Below are positions 34,871 to 43,563 of a DNA stretch of 64,000 nucleotides, piece by piece. The stretch covers positions 558,001-622,000 of the forward strand of contig JBLHVN010000003.1 of the NCBI GenBank assembly GCA_047630275.1. Direction: 5' to 3'. Numbering within the stretch: the stretch's first letter is position 1; every line of letters starts with the position of its first letter. This DNA is from GCA-2720865 sp047630275. GTDB taxonomy: Bacteria; Bdellovibrionota; Bacteriovoracia; Bacteriovoracales; Bacteriovoracaceae. A program made the position numbers and the translations under genes. The notes under the pieces were generated by a model, which was not told the DNA's origin, made no database searches, and worked only from the letters and a program-made list of their open reading frames with translations.

Positions 34871-35308
34871 GACCGTCTCAAATTCTTTTTCGGAAACAGG
34901 CATAATAGAGAGCCTGTTTCCTTTTTTTACTAGCCCCATTGATTCTAATTTCTTTGTGTTTTTAATCTCTTCAAGAGTTACTAGCTTCTTAAACTTTTTC
35001 TTAAACTTAACCTCGACCATAAACCAGCGAGGGTTCTCCTTGGTACTCTTAGGGTCGTAGTACTTACTTTTTTTATCATAACAGGTGTGATCAGGATGGC
35101 TCTCTTTAGAAACTTCAGCTATTCCCGAAACGCCAGCGGGAGTGCAGCTGCTATGATAAAAGAGAACCTTATCCCCTTTTTTCATATCATCTCGCATAAA
35201 GTTTCTGGCTTGGTAGTTTCTCACTCCATCCCAAGGCTCTGTCTTATTCTTTTTTAAGTCATCAATCCCAAAGACATCAGGTTCAGACTTCATAAGCCAA
35301 TAATTCAT
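34850..35308 (-). CDS. EVE-domain protein
   Basis: A 152-residue stand-alone EVE domain of the thymocyte nuclear protein 1/YPO2320 type. Characteristic segments are NYWLMKSEPDVFGIDDL at the start, WDGVRNYQARNFMRD, GDKVLFYHSS and GVSGIAEVSKESHPD. EVE domains are PUA-like readers of modified bases in DNA or RNA. The gene is three bases upstream of nothing on its own strand but sits directly after speE, so it may be co-transcribed with the speD-speE pair. Confidence 0.9.
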   Translation of the reverse strand: MNYWLMKSEPDVFGIDDLKKNKTEPWDGVRNYQARNFMRDDMKKGDKVLFYHSSCTPAGVSGIAEVSKESHPDHTCYDKKSKYYDPKSTKENPRWFMVEVKFKKKFKKLVTLEEIKNTKKLESMGLVKKGNRLSIMPVSEKEFETVLKLAEA

Positions 35309-35310
35309 GC

Positions 35311-36171
35311 CTACCCCCTAAAGAACTTCTCTACATTATCTAAAAGAAACTGAGGAAGCGCAAAGCAAGCGGTATGAAGTTCAGGAGTATAGTACTTAAA
35401 CTTAAGTCCAGATTTTGCCACCCTTTGTTTATCGAAGTCTTTAATGGGATTTAATCCTTTTGAAGCAAAGGTAAAACACCAAGCTCCCCCTGGGTAAGTA
35501 AGGTTTCCAAATTGATACATACGAACAAAAGGAAACTGATGAGAGAGAACTTCCATCATGGATTTCTGGATAGGAACATTATACCAAGGGGATTCCCCTT
35601 GAGAGACAACAATTCCGTTATCAGATAAGCAATTATAAACGTCTTTATAAAAGTCAGGACCAAAGAGAGGTTGAGCGGGACCTATAGGATCAGTTGAATC
35701 AACAATGATGACATCAAACTTTAAATCTGTTTCATTAACGTATTTAACGCCATCCCCTATGATAAGTTCTAATTTAGGATGCCCTAAAAGGACTTCACTT
35801 GTTTGCGGAATATGTTCGATACAAGCGTCCACAACCATTTTATCAATCTCTACCATAACCACTTTTTCAACACCCTCATGACGGAGGGCCTCTCTTGCTG
35901 AGCCTCCATCCCCGCCACCAATCACTAAGACGTTCTTAGGATTAGGGTGAGTAAAAAGAGGAATATGAGAGATCATGTCATGATAAACAAACTCATCTTT
36001 TTCAGTCAGCATAACGAGGTCATCATTTAAAAGCATCTTTCCATGCCAGCGAGTTTGAACCACTTCAACTTTTTGAAATTCGCTCTTTCCGGTAAAAAGA
36101 GTTTTATCGTTTCTATAGCGAACTTCCATAAAGTCTTCAGTTCTTTCTGTGGCCCAATTTTCAGTGCTCAT
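35311..36171 (-). CDS. speE: Spermidine synthase
   Basis: A 286-residue aminopropyltransferase that makes spermidine from putrescine and decarboxylated AdoMet. Motifs: YHDMISHIPLF, VLVIGGGDGGSARE (nucleotide-binding, about 82-95), VVMVEID and VIIVDSTDPIGPAQPLF (catalytic Asp region, about 155-171). Its length matches SpeE. The start codon overlaps the AdoMet decarboxylase stop by four bases, so the two consecutive pathway enzymes are translationally coupled. Confidence 0.95.
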   Translation of the reverse strand: MSTENWATERTEDFMEVRYRNDKTLFTGKSEFQKVEVVQTRWHGKMLLNDDLVMLTEKDEFVYHDMISHIPLFTHPNPKNVLVIGGGDGGSAREALRHEGVEKVVMVEIDKMVVDACIEHIPQTSEVLLGHPKLELIIGDGVKYVNETDLKFDVIIVDSTDPIGPAQPLFGPDFYKDVYNCLSDNGIVVSQGESPWYNVPIQKSMMEVLSHQFPFVRMYQFGNLTYPGGAWCFTFASKGLNPIKDFDKQRVAKSGLKFKYYTPELHTACFALPQFLLDNVEKFFRG

Positions 36172-37103
36172 TTATTCTCCTTAAAATTTAAAATATAGGG
36201 ACTGTCATTGACCGTTTCTTTACTATAGAAATGGCTAAAGATGACGTCATAACCTAAGTTGATGGTTGATGTGACCTTTGTTCTTTTATGAAAGTGATCA
36301 GGAATACTAAGTCCTTCTTTATAATTAAAACTCACCACATCAAAGGTTTCAGGTTTTAAGATCTCCATAAGTCCATGGAGTTTTTCACTTGAATTAATTT
36401 CATTAGTTTCAAAACTAATATAAGAATTAAACTCTTCAGGAGTTATATGAATAGTGAAGTAGAGATCATCTTTGATGGCATTGACTGAATAGCCTTGCGG
36501 GCTAAAAGCATAGTCATCAATAATATAGTCAGGAAAGAGCTTCTCTAATTGTAGGAAGTCTCGAATGATCTTTGGGTCATCATAGCTTTTGTTTAAAAAA
36601 GTGCTGGCTTCAGGAGAGATTTCATACATCAAAAGTTCAATTGTCTTATCTTCCACTGAAGGAGTGTATTCTTTGTTTGAGCAATACATAAAATTGTGAT
36701 GTTCATGCATCTTTCCAAAACGGTAAGCGGTCCCCTCTATTTGTTCTGAGAGCGCTTTAACATCATCTAAAAAAGAAGACTTTTGTAAATGAGAGAAGTA
36801 CTCATTCTTTCTTTGAAAGATTAACGAAGCGATATTGTTTGAGGGAATCTTTGAGAGAAAGAATTCAATGGCCTTGACTAAAGTAGTTTGCCCACAAGTG
36901 ATAAGAACAAAGCGGTCTTCCCAAACAAAGAGGCTTGATTCAGAGAGAAGAAAAGCTTTGGTTTTAGAGTTCTCAATACTTGAGAGGATCTGCGCCGTAG
37001 AGTTTAAGACCAGCTCTTCCCAAAAAGACTTTTCAAAACTAAGTAAGTTCACTTCAGAGTTAACAACAACTTCAACTTTTTTCTCTGAGCCTTCAAAGAA
37101 CAC
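36168..37103 (-). CDS. speD: S-adenosylmethionine decarboxylase, eukaryotic type
   Basis: A 311-residue pyruvoyl enzyme producing decarboxylated AdoMet for SpeE. It matches the large eukaryotic class: FFEGSEKKVEV at the N-terminus, the self-processing site LLSESSLFV (cleavage expected between Glu and Ser, about residue 56), the catalytic Cys in FVLITCGQT, and the downstream FSPQGYSVNAI and FTIHITPEE with Ser and His of the processing reaction. Bacterial SpeD proteins are usually shorter and unlike this. The start is GTG at 37103, six bases after AGGAG; the ATG at 37109 abuts that site and is too close. Confidence 0.9.
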   Translation of the reverse strand: MFFEGSEKKVEVVVNSEVNLLSFEKSFWEELVLNSTAQILSSIENSKTKAFLLSESSLFVWEDRFVLITCGQTTLVKAIEFFLSKIPSNNIASLIFQRKNEYFSHLQKSSFLDDVKALSEQIEGTAYRFGKMHEHHNFMYCSNKEYTPSVEDKTIELLMYEISPEASTFLNKSYDDPKIIRDFLQLEKLFPDYIIDDYAFSPQGYSVNAIKDDLYFTIHITPEEFNSYISFETNEINSSEKLHGLMEILKPETFDVVSFNYKEGLSIPDHFHKRTKVTSTINLGYDVIFSHFYSKETVNDSPYILNFKENK

Positions 37104-37202
37104 GACCATCTCCTGGACAATTTTTCCCCAAATTCACCGGTGGTCATTTAAGGAAAACTCAATATTATAAAACTGTTATACTGTAGGTGAAGGAGAATTT
37201 CT

Positions 37203-37598
37203 ATGGAATGCCCACGTTGTTTAAGTGATAAAATTGCTCCGTTTAATCATGAAGGTGTTGAGTTTGATTTCTGCTCTAGCTGTCATGGGATTTGGACCGA
37301 TAAGGGTGAGCTTAGCAATTATGTTGAGACCAGAAATGACCTTCCTCAAAAATCAAACCTTCTAAGTGAAGGGCGCCAAACGGAGCTTAATTGCCCTAAA
37401 TGCCCAGAAACTAAACTGATTGAAATCCCCTACCTAAACTCTGAAGACCTCCTTCTTGATAAATGCCCTACCTGCAAAGGAATCTGGCTTGACTCAAAAG
37501 AGCTAGGATCAGTCCAAAAACTGGCCCAGAACATCGATAAGGGCCATAAAGTTCATTTAGCCCTTAAGCACGTGCTCTCTAAAACTAGGTCAAAATAG
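37203..37598 (+). CDS. Tandem zf-TFIIB-type zinc-ribbon protein
   Basis: A 131-residue protein made of two zf-TFIIB-like domains. Module one is CPRC-x-n-FCSSCHGIWTDKGEL (about 3-40), and module two is CPKC-x-n-CPTCKGIWLDSKEL (about 63-98). Each carries two CxxC pairs and the GIW(L/T)D-x-EL signature, expected to bind one zinc each. The function of such proteins is unknown. AAGGAG precedes the ATG. Confidence 0.88.
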   Translation: MECPRCLSDKIAPFNHEGVEFDFCSSCHGIWTDKGELSNYVETRNDLPQKSNLLSEGRQTELNCPKCPETKLIEIPYLNSEDLLLDKCPTCKGIWLDSKELGSVQKLAQNIDKGHKVHLALKHVLSKTRSK

Positions 37599-37683
37599 GT
37601 AAATTTTCCACGCTACGCCGCTCTGCGGCAATAGAAAAAATCTACTCAGTGCTATAGCTGACCCTCAACAATGTGAGGGAAAA

Positions 37684-38607
37684 ATGAAGCTTTTTATTTC
37701 AATCTGCTTATTGATGATTAGTGTTGTCTATCTAGCAGAAGCTAACGCCTATACCTGTTCACAGGACTTTCATAAAAGTCAGCTTAAGCAATTCCCTGAA
37801 GAGAGAACCTACACACCTGTTAATGATAACGGTTTTGATCAATACAAATCAGCTTCACTTAAGAACTCAAATAAAGTTGTCCTTACTTTTGACGATGGAC
37901 CTCATCCCACTAGAACTCCTAGGCTTCTTGATATTCTTAAAAAGCACCAAGTTAAGGCCACCTTTTTTGTTCTTACAAACTTAGTAACTTCAAAAACAGA
38001 GCCTATCTTAGAGAGGATGATCAAAGAGGGTCATATTGTGGCCACTCATGATCACGACCACGATAATAATAATAATGAATCTGAAGAGAGTTTTTACCAA
38101 GAGCTAAAGAAATCAATCCTTATCATTGATAAGATCTATAAAAAAGTCCGCCCAGAGAACAAAGGGATCTACTACCGTTTCCCTTATGGGGCTTATGGAA
38201 AGAATCAAGGCTACCACCATATGAATGTCATCAAAGACCTCTCTATGGAACTCTATGGTGAAAACTGTATCAACTTTGCCTTTTGGGATATCGACTCTGC
38301 TGATTGGTCACCAAAATTAAAAGATGAGCAGATCGCGCAAAACATATGGGCGCATATTAAAGGTGGTACCGCTTATAAAACGACTTCGAAGACTTCAATC
38401 TTTGGCAAAGTAAAATACAAGACTAAGAAGTACAATCATACTTGGCCCTTTGGTGGAGGAGTTGCTCTCCTTCATGATATCCATGATAAGAGCATAGACG
38501 CCGCAGAGATCTTTATTAAGAGGGCTAAAGCTGAAGGGGTTCAAATCGTTCCTTTAGACAGTGTAAAAGAGTATTCTTTTTCTGGAAAACGCTGCAAGAT
38601 TGACTAG
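37684..38607 (+). CDS. Secreted polysaccharide deacetylase
   Basis: A 307-residue carbohydrate esterase 4 enzyme with a signal peptide (LLMISVVYLAEANA). The NodB domain has TFDDGPHPTRTPRLLDIL (catalytic base Asp and metal Asp, about 66-83), KATFFVLTN, and the His pair in VATHDHDHDN (about 121-130). YYRFPYGAYG is motif 3 and VALLHDIHD near the end carries the catalytic His. Likely substrates are peptidoglycan or chitin-like N-acetyl sugars in the envelope. GAGGG before the ATG is a good ribosome-binding site. Confidence 0.9.
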   Translation: MKLFISICLLMISVVYLAEANAYTCSQDFHKSQLKQFPEERTYTPVNDNGFDQYKSASLKNSNKVVLTFDDGPHPTRTPRLLDILKKHQVKATFFVLTNLVTSKTEPILERMIKEGHIVATHDHDHDNNNNESEESFYQELKKSILIIDKIYKKVRPENKGIYYRFPYGAYGKNQGYHHMNVIKDLSMELYGENCINFAFWDIDSADWSPKLKDEQIAQNIWAHIKGGTAYKTTSKTSIFGKVKYKTKKYNHTWPFGGGVALLHDIHDKSIDAAEIFIKRAKAEGVQIVPLDSVKEYSFSGKRCKID

Positions 38608-38636
38608 GATTCAATTGCCCCCTAATCTATTAGGAT

Positions 38637-39575
38637 ATGAAACTAATCAAAAAAAATGAATCAGGCTTCTCTCTGGTAGAAGTCTTAATCGCCTCTGGAA
38701 TAATGGGGGTCATGGCCGTCTTCTTTTATAAATCCTTTAATGACAATATGAAACAACAGAAGACTGTCCTCTCAAGGATGGAGGAATCCAATATTATTAA
38801 CGAAATCAGATTACTTCTTATGAATCAAAAGAATTGTTCTGAAACTCTTAAGGATCAAGAATTTAGGCTCGATGTGACGGGAAAAGATAACCTAGAAGAG
38901 CCCATCTTGTTTCTCAAAAAAGTGATGACCTCTCCTACTCCTGATGGGGAGGAGCCCACTGAAGAAGTGACTAAGGAGAAGTATCATCTCTATGAAAAAG
39001 GTGAGAATGAGACTGTCCATGGAAATGCTAGGATTAAGATTACAAAGTATTTTTTGCAATACAATAAAGAAGTGGTCGATAACCTTAAAAAGGTAGGCCG
39101 CGAAGAAGTCAACTTTATGGTTAACTTCACTAGGGATTCAAATAGTTTTGGCTCTGTTGACAAGGCCTATAAGATTCCCCTTGAGATCACAGTAGATTCA
39201 TCAATGAAGTTAGAGAACTGCTCAAGTCTTGGACTTCCCACTGCAGGAAAAGCCGGTATCTTAGCCCTAGACGCTAACAAGTCTCCTTCTCTCTCAGGGC
39301 TTTCAGGAGTTGATGCATGTAAATCAAAGGGAATGGACTGCGCCTATGTTCAAAGTACGAACTACCTTCTTAAATCTGACGGTCTCGATGCTCCCCTTTA
39401 TAGCCCTGCCTGCCAAAGCTCTTATAATCAAGAAATTGAAGGAGTTAAAAAAGGAGTAGGAGTCTCAAACATTCACTCTTGTAGTGCGAAGCTTGGATCT
39501 TATCAAACCTTTATCTTAGAAAGTGGAAGTGCTTCGATTACTTGCGCGGGAACCTTTGTTGCCTTTTGTAATTAA
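38637..39575 (+). CDS. Pilin-like protein with prepilin N-terminus
   Basis: A 312-residue protein with a short charged leader (MKLIKKNES), then the prepilin peptidase site G-FSLVEVLIA with Glu5 and a long hydrophobic helix (ASGIMGVMAVFFY). The rest is a large, acidic globular domain with about nine cysteines (QKNCSE, ENCSSL, DACKSKGMDCA, PACQSS, HSCSA, TCAGT, FCN). It is longer than a major pilin and could be a minor pilin or pseudopilin. It lies opposite a GspE/PilB-type ATPase gene with a four-base 3' overlap, which fits a type IV pilus or type II secretion role. Confidence 0.82.
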   Translation: MKLIKKNESGFSLVEVLIASGIMGVMAVFFYKSFNDNMKQQKTVLSRMEESNIINEIRLLLMNQKNCSETLKDQEFRLDVTGKDNLEEPILFLKKVMTSPTPDGEEPTEEVTKEKYHLYEKGENETVHGNARIKITKYFLQYNKEVVDNLKKVGREEVNFMVNFTRDSNSFGSVDKAYKIPLEITVDSSMKLENCSSLGLPTAGKAGILALDANKSPSLSGLSGVDACKSKGMDCAYVQSTNYLLKSDGLDAPLYSPACQSSYNQEIEGVKKGVGVSNIHSCSAKLGSYQTFILESGSASITCAGTFVAFCN

Positions 39576-41332
39576 AAGGCAACCCTAATAACTTCCTCAA
39601 CTGAAGTAACCCCTTCTAAAACCTTTCGGGCACCATTTAATTTGATCCCAACAAACTCACCTTTAGTAAGTTCTTTAAGGGCCTCAAGTGAGACTTGATC
39701 ATTCACAAAGTTCTTAATCTTAGAGTTATAGGGAACCATTTCGTAGATACAAACTCTTCCGTTATACCCCGTATTCTTACATTCCCTGCAACCATGGGCC
39801 GTAAAAGTAGTAGCCGGTGGCTTAATATCAGATTCCCCTACAAGAGTTTTCCAAAGATCAGCATCACAAGGAGTCTGTTCCTTACAGTATTTACACAAGA
39901 CCCGCACTAATCGTTGGGCGAGAATACCTCTTAGAGAAGCATTGATTAAATGAGCCGGAACACCTATATCAATTAACCTAGTAACAGCAGAGAGAGCATC
40001 ATTTGTATGTAAGGTAGATAAAACAAGGTGACCGGTGAGGCTAGCTTGAATGGCCATCTCTCCCCCTTCTTTATCTCTAATTTCCCCAACCATGATGATA
40101 TCTGGATCTTGTCTTAGAAATGATCTAATAGAGCTCGCAAAGGTTAAACCAATCTGCGCGTTCACCTGCATCTGATTAAAACTATCATTGATAATTTCAA
40201 CAGGATCTTCAACGGTACAAATATTAACAGCATCATTGGCCAATCTTTTTAGCGTGCTATGAAGTGTTGTCGACTTACCAGAACCAGTTGGTCCAGTGAC
40301 GAGAACCAGTCCATAACTATGAGAGACAAACTCGTTCCAGGTTCTAATATCGTGATCATAATAGCCTAATTCATCCATGGTCTTCTCAACCATCTTAGGA
40401 TCAAAGATCCTAATCACAAGTTTTTCACCATAGTGAGTAGGTATAGTCGAAAGACGCATTTCAATCATTATGTTTTGTCCGACAGGTCTTTTAATACGCC
40501 CATCTTGAGGTCTTCTTTTTTCATCAACCTTCATATGACCCAGAAGTTTAAAACGACTGACAATAGGCAGAACAACTTCAGGTTCAAACTTATAAACCAC
40601 TCTCATCTTGCCATCTATTCTAAAACGAATCTGCCCTTTACCTTTTTTAGGTTCAATATGAATATCAGTGGCCCTTTCATCATAAGCAAATTGCAATAAC
40701 CAATCACAAATTGAACCAATATTTGAATCAACTTGTTCTAGGCCTTGCTTACGACCTTCCCCTAACATCTTTTCTAGATCGGGGTTTGAAAAAGATTTAT
40801 CTTTTGGCTGAGACCTAGCAAAACTTTTGGCAGCTTTATGAACGGTAAAGAACTCTTCGATAAAGTGATCAATCTGAAGAGGTGAAGTCACGGCAATCTC
40901 TACTTTCTTAGAAATAGCTGCTTGAACTTCCATGACCCAGTTTCTGTCAAAGGGCTCTGCTGTAGCAAAGAGGACCGAGTCCTCCTTAACTTCAACAGGA
41001 ATGATCTTTAATCTTTTAATAAAAGCTTTAGGTAGAACCGAAGTACAAGCTTCAATGTCTATCTTAAGGGGATCAATCTCAACATAAGGAAAGCCTGCGT
41101 AGTCTGCTAGCCAAGTGGAAAGAGATTCAATTCCAATTTCTAAATAAGGAGGTTTCTTTTGCTTGAGGTTTAACTGCGCTAAGACCACCAAAGGATGAAG
41201 CTTTGTATTCTTTCTTTTTACAAGAATTGTTTTAGCCTCTTCAAGATTTACCCAACCATAAGAGATAAGAGCCTCAAGGACTTCTTTTAACTGTAGGGTT
41301 CTATTTAAATTCTCTAATTTGGGTGCGCCCAT
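39572..41332 (-). CDS. GspE/PilB-type secretion or pilus ATPase
   Basis: A 586-residue AAA+ ATPase powering pseudopilus or pilus assembly. The N-terminal 170 residues match the GspE/MshE N-terminal domain (VVLAQLNLKQKK, YAGFPYVEIDPLKI). The ATPase core has the Asp box region, Walker A GPTGSGKST (about 345-353), Walker B DPDIIMVGEIRD, and His box LTGHLVLSTLHTN. The four-cysteine zinc element is CKYC...CRECKNTGYNG. The gene is not within a pil or gsp cluster here; only the pilin-like protein adjoins it. Confidence 0.9.
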   Translation of the reverse strand: MGAPKLENLNRTLQLKEVLEALISYGWVNLEEAKTILVKRKNTKLHPLVVLAQLNLKQKKPPYLEIGIESLSTWLADYAGFPYVEIDPLKIDIEACTSVLPKAFIKRLKIIPVEVKEDSVLFATAEPFDRNWVMEVQAAISKKVEIAVTSPLQIDHFIEEFFTVHKAAKSFARSQPKDKSFSNPDLEKMLGEGRKQGLEQVDSNIGSICDWLLQFAYDERATDIHIEPKKGKGQIRFRIDGKMRVVYKFEPEVVLPIVSRFKLLGHMKVDEKRRPQDGRIKRPVGQNIMIEMRLSTIPTHYGEKLVIRIFDPKMVEKTMDELGYYDHDIRTWNEFVSHSYGLVLVTGPTGSGKSTTLHSTLKRLANDAVNICTVEDPVEIINDSFNQMQVNAQIGLTFASSIRSFLRQDPDIIMVGEIRDKEGGEMAIQASLTGHLVLSTLHTNDALSAVTRLIDIGVPAHLINASLRGILAQRLVRVLCKYCKEQTPCDADLWKTLVGESDIKPPATTFTAHGCRECKNTGYNGRVCIYEMVPYNSKIKNFVNDQVSLEALKELTKGEFVGIKLNGARKVLEGVTSVEEVIRVAF

Positions 41333-41469
41333 TTAGATCTCCTCTAATTAAACTTATCGGAGTAAAAAACCAAAATCTGAGAGAAGAAGTGACATAATTT
41401 CAATAAGTTACCACCGTGAAAATTATTTATGAACCTTTGCGAGGCGCTTATAGTGGGCTAGAAGGTCAC

Positions 41470-41979
41470 ATGACAAAATTACTCCTTCGCCTCTGCATAA
41501 TTCTTAGTATCTTGGTGGCCCAAAATGCTTTTGCCAATTGCGATAACACTACTTTGAATAGCACTGATGAAGTTTATGAGGGCTATTATTGCAGGCTTAA
41601 GTCTAAAACTGGAGTCAAAGAAGTTAGGGACCTCTGTTTGATTAGGGCCAAAACTACCAATGATCCAGATCAAGTCTATAAATACACACAAATGAAAACT
41701 CTAGTGGTTGGTGATTCGGGCATAAAAAGCAGCTTTCTCACCTTTAAATGGCATCACAAAAAGAACTCATCAACGTCAAAGATGAAAGAGAGTGAAACTA
41801 AGATAAAGATGAAAGACGTCACGGCCGTAGATTTTATGGCCTCAAATATTTATAAGACAGCAGAATTTGACAAAAAAACTCACTTACTTTCGATAGAAGT
41901 TTATAAGAAAAAGGCCCTCATCGGATTAAAAAAGTATAAATGGTACTCTGCGGATTTTAAGTGTGAAAAAATCGATTAA
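41470..41979 (+). CDS. Secreted protein of unknown function
   Basis: The ATG at 41470 gives a proper signal peptide (LLLRLCIILSILVAQNAFA) with AAGG upstream; the frame extends to 41416 without benefit. The 169-residue product has three to four cysteines (NCDN, YYCRL, DLCLIR, FKCEK) and a basic beta-rich mature part. No family recognised. It is followed nine bases later by a receiver-domain gene and may share a transcript. Confidence 0.6.
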   Translation: MTKLLLRLCIILSILVAQNAFANCDNTTLNSTDEVYEGYYCRLKSKTGVKEVRDLCLIRAKTTNDPDQVYKYTQMKTLVVGDSGIKSSFLTFKWHHKKNSSTSKMKESETKIKMKDVTAVDFMASNIYKTAEFDKKTHLLSIEVYKKKALIGLKKYKWYSADFKCEKID

Positions 41980-41988
41980 GATCAACCT

Positions 41989-42372
41989 ATGAGTGAAATC
42001 TTAAATAAAAACATTCTTATCATTGATGATGATCCGGTCGCTTCAAAGACCCTCTCCTTACTCTTAAAGAAGCTAGGAGCAGAGAATTTGAATGTAGTGG
42101 ATGATGCAATTTCAGCCTTTGAATTAATCATTGAAAGGGTGGATTCAAATCCTATTGACCTCATTATCTCCGACTTCATCATGCCTGAAATGACAGGGCT
42201 TGATCTTTATAAAAAGCTAATCCTAAGCGACATTAATATCCCCTTTGCCATGGTCACTGCCAATTCTGATTCTGAATCGATTAAAGAAATGATTGATCTA
42301 GGGATTAACATGATTCTCGTAAAGCCTGTTACCGTTGAGATGCTTAAGTCGAGAGTTATTGATCATTTATAA
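41989..42372 (+). CDS. Stand-alone response regulator receiver domain
   Basis: A 127-residue CheY-like domain. The acidic pocket is IDDDP (about 12-16), the phosphoacceptor is D62 in IISDFIMPEMTG, the switch Thr is in FAMVTANSD, and the Lys is in ILVKPVT. No output domain is attached. A strong bidirectional terminator follows at once. No cognate kinase is beside it. Confidence 0.9.
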   Translation: MSEILNKNILIIDDDPVASKTLSLLLKKLGAENLNVVDDAISAFELIIERVDSNPIDLIISDFIMPEMTGLDLYKKLILSDINIPFAMVTANSDSESIKEMIDLGINMILVKPVTVEMLKSRVIDHL

Positions 42373-42373
42373 A

Positions 42374-42396
42374 AAAGGGCGGCGAACCGCCCCTTT
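42374..42396. terminator. Bidirectional terminator between convergent genes
   Basis: GGGCGG-CGAA-CCGCCC (stable CGAA tetraloop) with AAAAAA before and CTTT after, lying between the convergent genes ending at 42372 and 42401. Confidence 0.9.
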
Positions 42397-42400
42397 AATA

Positions 42401-43441
42401 TTAGTTCCAAATTCTACTAACTGATTTTGTTCTTTCAAACCTACTAAATTGATTTCTATTTAAGATGAGGTTCTGTGGAACTCTCAGCTTCAACTCAATC
42501 CCTAACTCACTACCTGAATAATCAGCACCTAGAATGCTAGAGAGGCTTAGGTAAACTTGAGTCTGATTTCCAAATCTTGTTAGCTGATACTCATTAGGGC
42601 TAAGGATTCTATCCATAAGGACATTTCCTTTTGTTACCCTGAGGAGAAGTTCTGTGTTTTCAGGAAAGCTAATAAGACCCGTCGTAAAATACATCATTCC
42701 ACCTGTGATCTCTGAAGCATCCATCTCTTGAATTATAGGAGCAAAGAGCTCATCAGACTTCTTCATTTGAATAGAATAGGTCCTATTAATAAAAAGATCC
42801 CTTCCACTTCTTCTTGAATCTTCATGAAGGTTGAAAACTAAGGCCCTTCTTGGAGAAGAATAGTCTTCTGATTGAATGCTTAGAAACTCTCTATTAAGAA
42901 CAGCATTGAAATCAGCTCTCATTCCAATGCTATCGCCTACTGCTATAAAGTTAAAGCGTAGGTTGGCGTTTGTTCTTGAATCAACAACTTGATAGGCCCT
43001 TCTTTCTTGGCGGTATCTTGTCTCCATTCTACAAACTCTTTCTTGATAAGGAACTTGTCTACAGACTCTGCGTCCTGGCTCGTCTCTACAAACTCTAACA
43101 GGTCTGTCTCTACAAACTCTAACCCGCCTACAAACTTGGTTTCCATTTCTGTCCCTTCTGCATTGCCTTTCAATACGGCACTCTGGCTTATTGACAGTTC
43201 TGCAAACTCTTCTTGGGGGCTCTTGCCTACATTCTTGTCTATAACGAGTCTCTGTTCTACACACACGCTCCTGATAAGGAACTTGAACGTAGCGGTACTC
43301 AGTTCTCATCACTTCAGTATTAAGAGTCATATTCTGATCAGTTCTTGATCCTGAATAAGTAATTTGACCCCGTTCAGTTTCAGCAGATAATAAAACGCTG
43401 CTAAACAAGGTCATAAAACAAATCAATATTGCCTTTTTCAT
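42401..43441 (-). CDS. Secreted protein with Cys-Arg repeat region
   Basis: A 346-residue exported protein with signal peptide (LICFMTLFSSVLLSA). Residues about 50-150 hold ten CR dipeptides and a duplicated block, QVPYQERVCRTETRYRQE near residue 53 and QVPYQERVCRMETRYRQE near 131, flanking CRR, CRD and CRT units. Each cysteine is followed by arginine. The C-terminal 190 residues form a beta-rich domain without cysteine (LRFNFIAVGDSIGM onward). The repeat could be disulfide-linked or bind polyanions such as LPS or nucleic acid; that is inference. No family recognised. A strong terminator ends the gene. Confidence 0.7.
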   Translation of the reverse strand: MKKAILICFMTLFSSVLLSAETERGQITYSGSRTDQNMTLNTEVMRTEYRYVQVPYQERVCRTETRYRQECRQEPPRRVCRTVNKPECRIERQCRRDRNGNQVCRRVRVCRDRPVRVCRDEPGRRVCRQVPYQERVCRMETRYRQERRAYQVVDSRTNANLRFNFIAVGDSIGMRADFNAVLNREFLSIQSEDYSSPRRALVFNLHEDSRRSGRDLFINRTYSIQMKKSDELFAPIIQEMDASEITGGMMYFTTGLISFPENTELLLRVTKGNVLMDRILSPNEYQLTRFGNQTQVYLSLSSILGADYSGSELGIELKLRVPQNLILNRNQFSRFERTKSVSRIWN

Positions 43442-43563
43442 GAAAGCACTCCTTAAAGAATTAATAAATAAAGTTGAATTTATTATGACTGCCTTGGAAT
43501 AAGATGAGAATTACCCAGCGCTCCATATTGAAAGAGAGCATAGCTTTGTCATGAAATGATAGT

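Noticed and set aside
42943..43348. Overlapping frames on both strands within the Cys-Arg repeat
   Set aside because: The arginine codons of the repeat keep other frames open; these are shadows.
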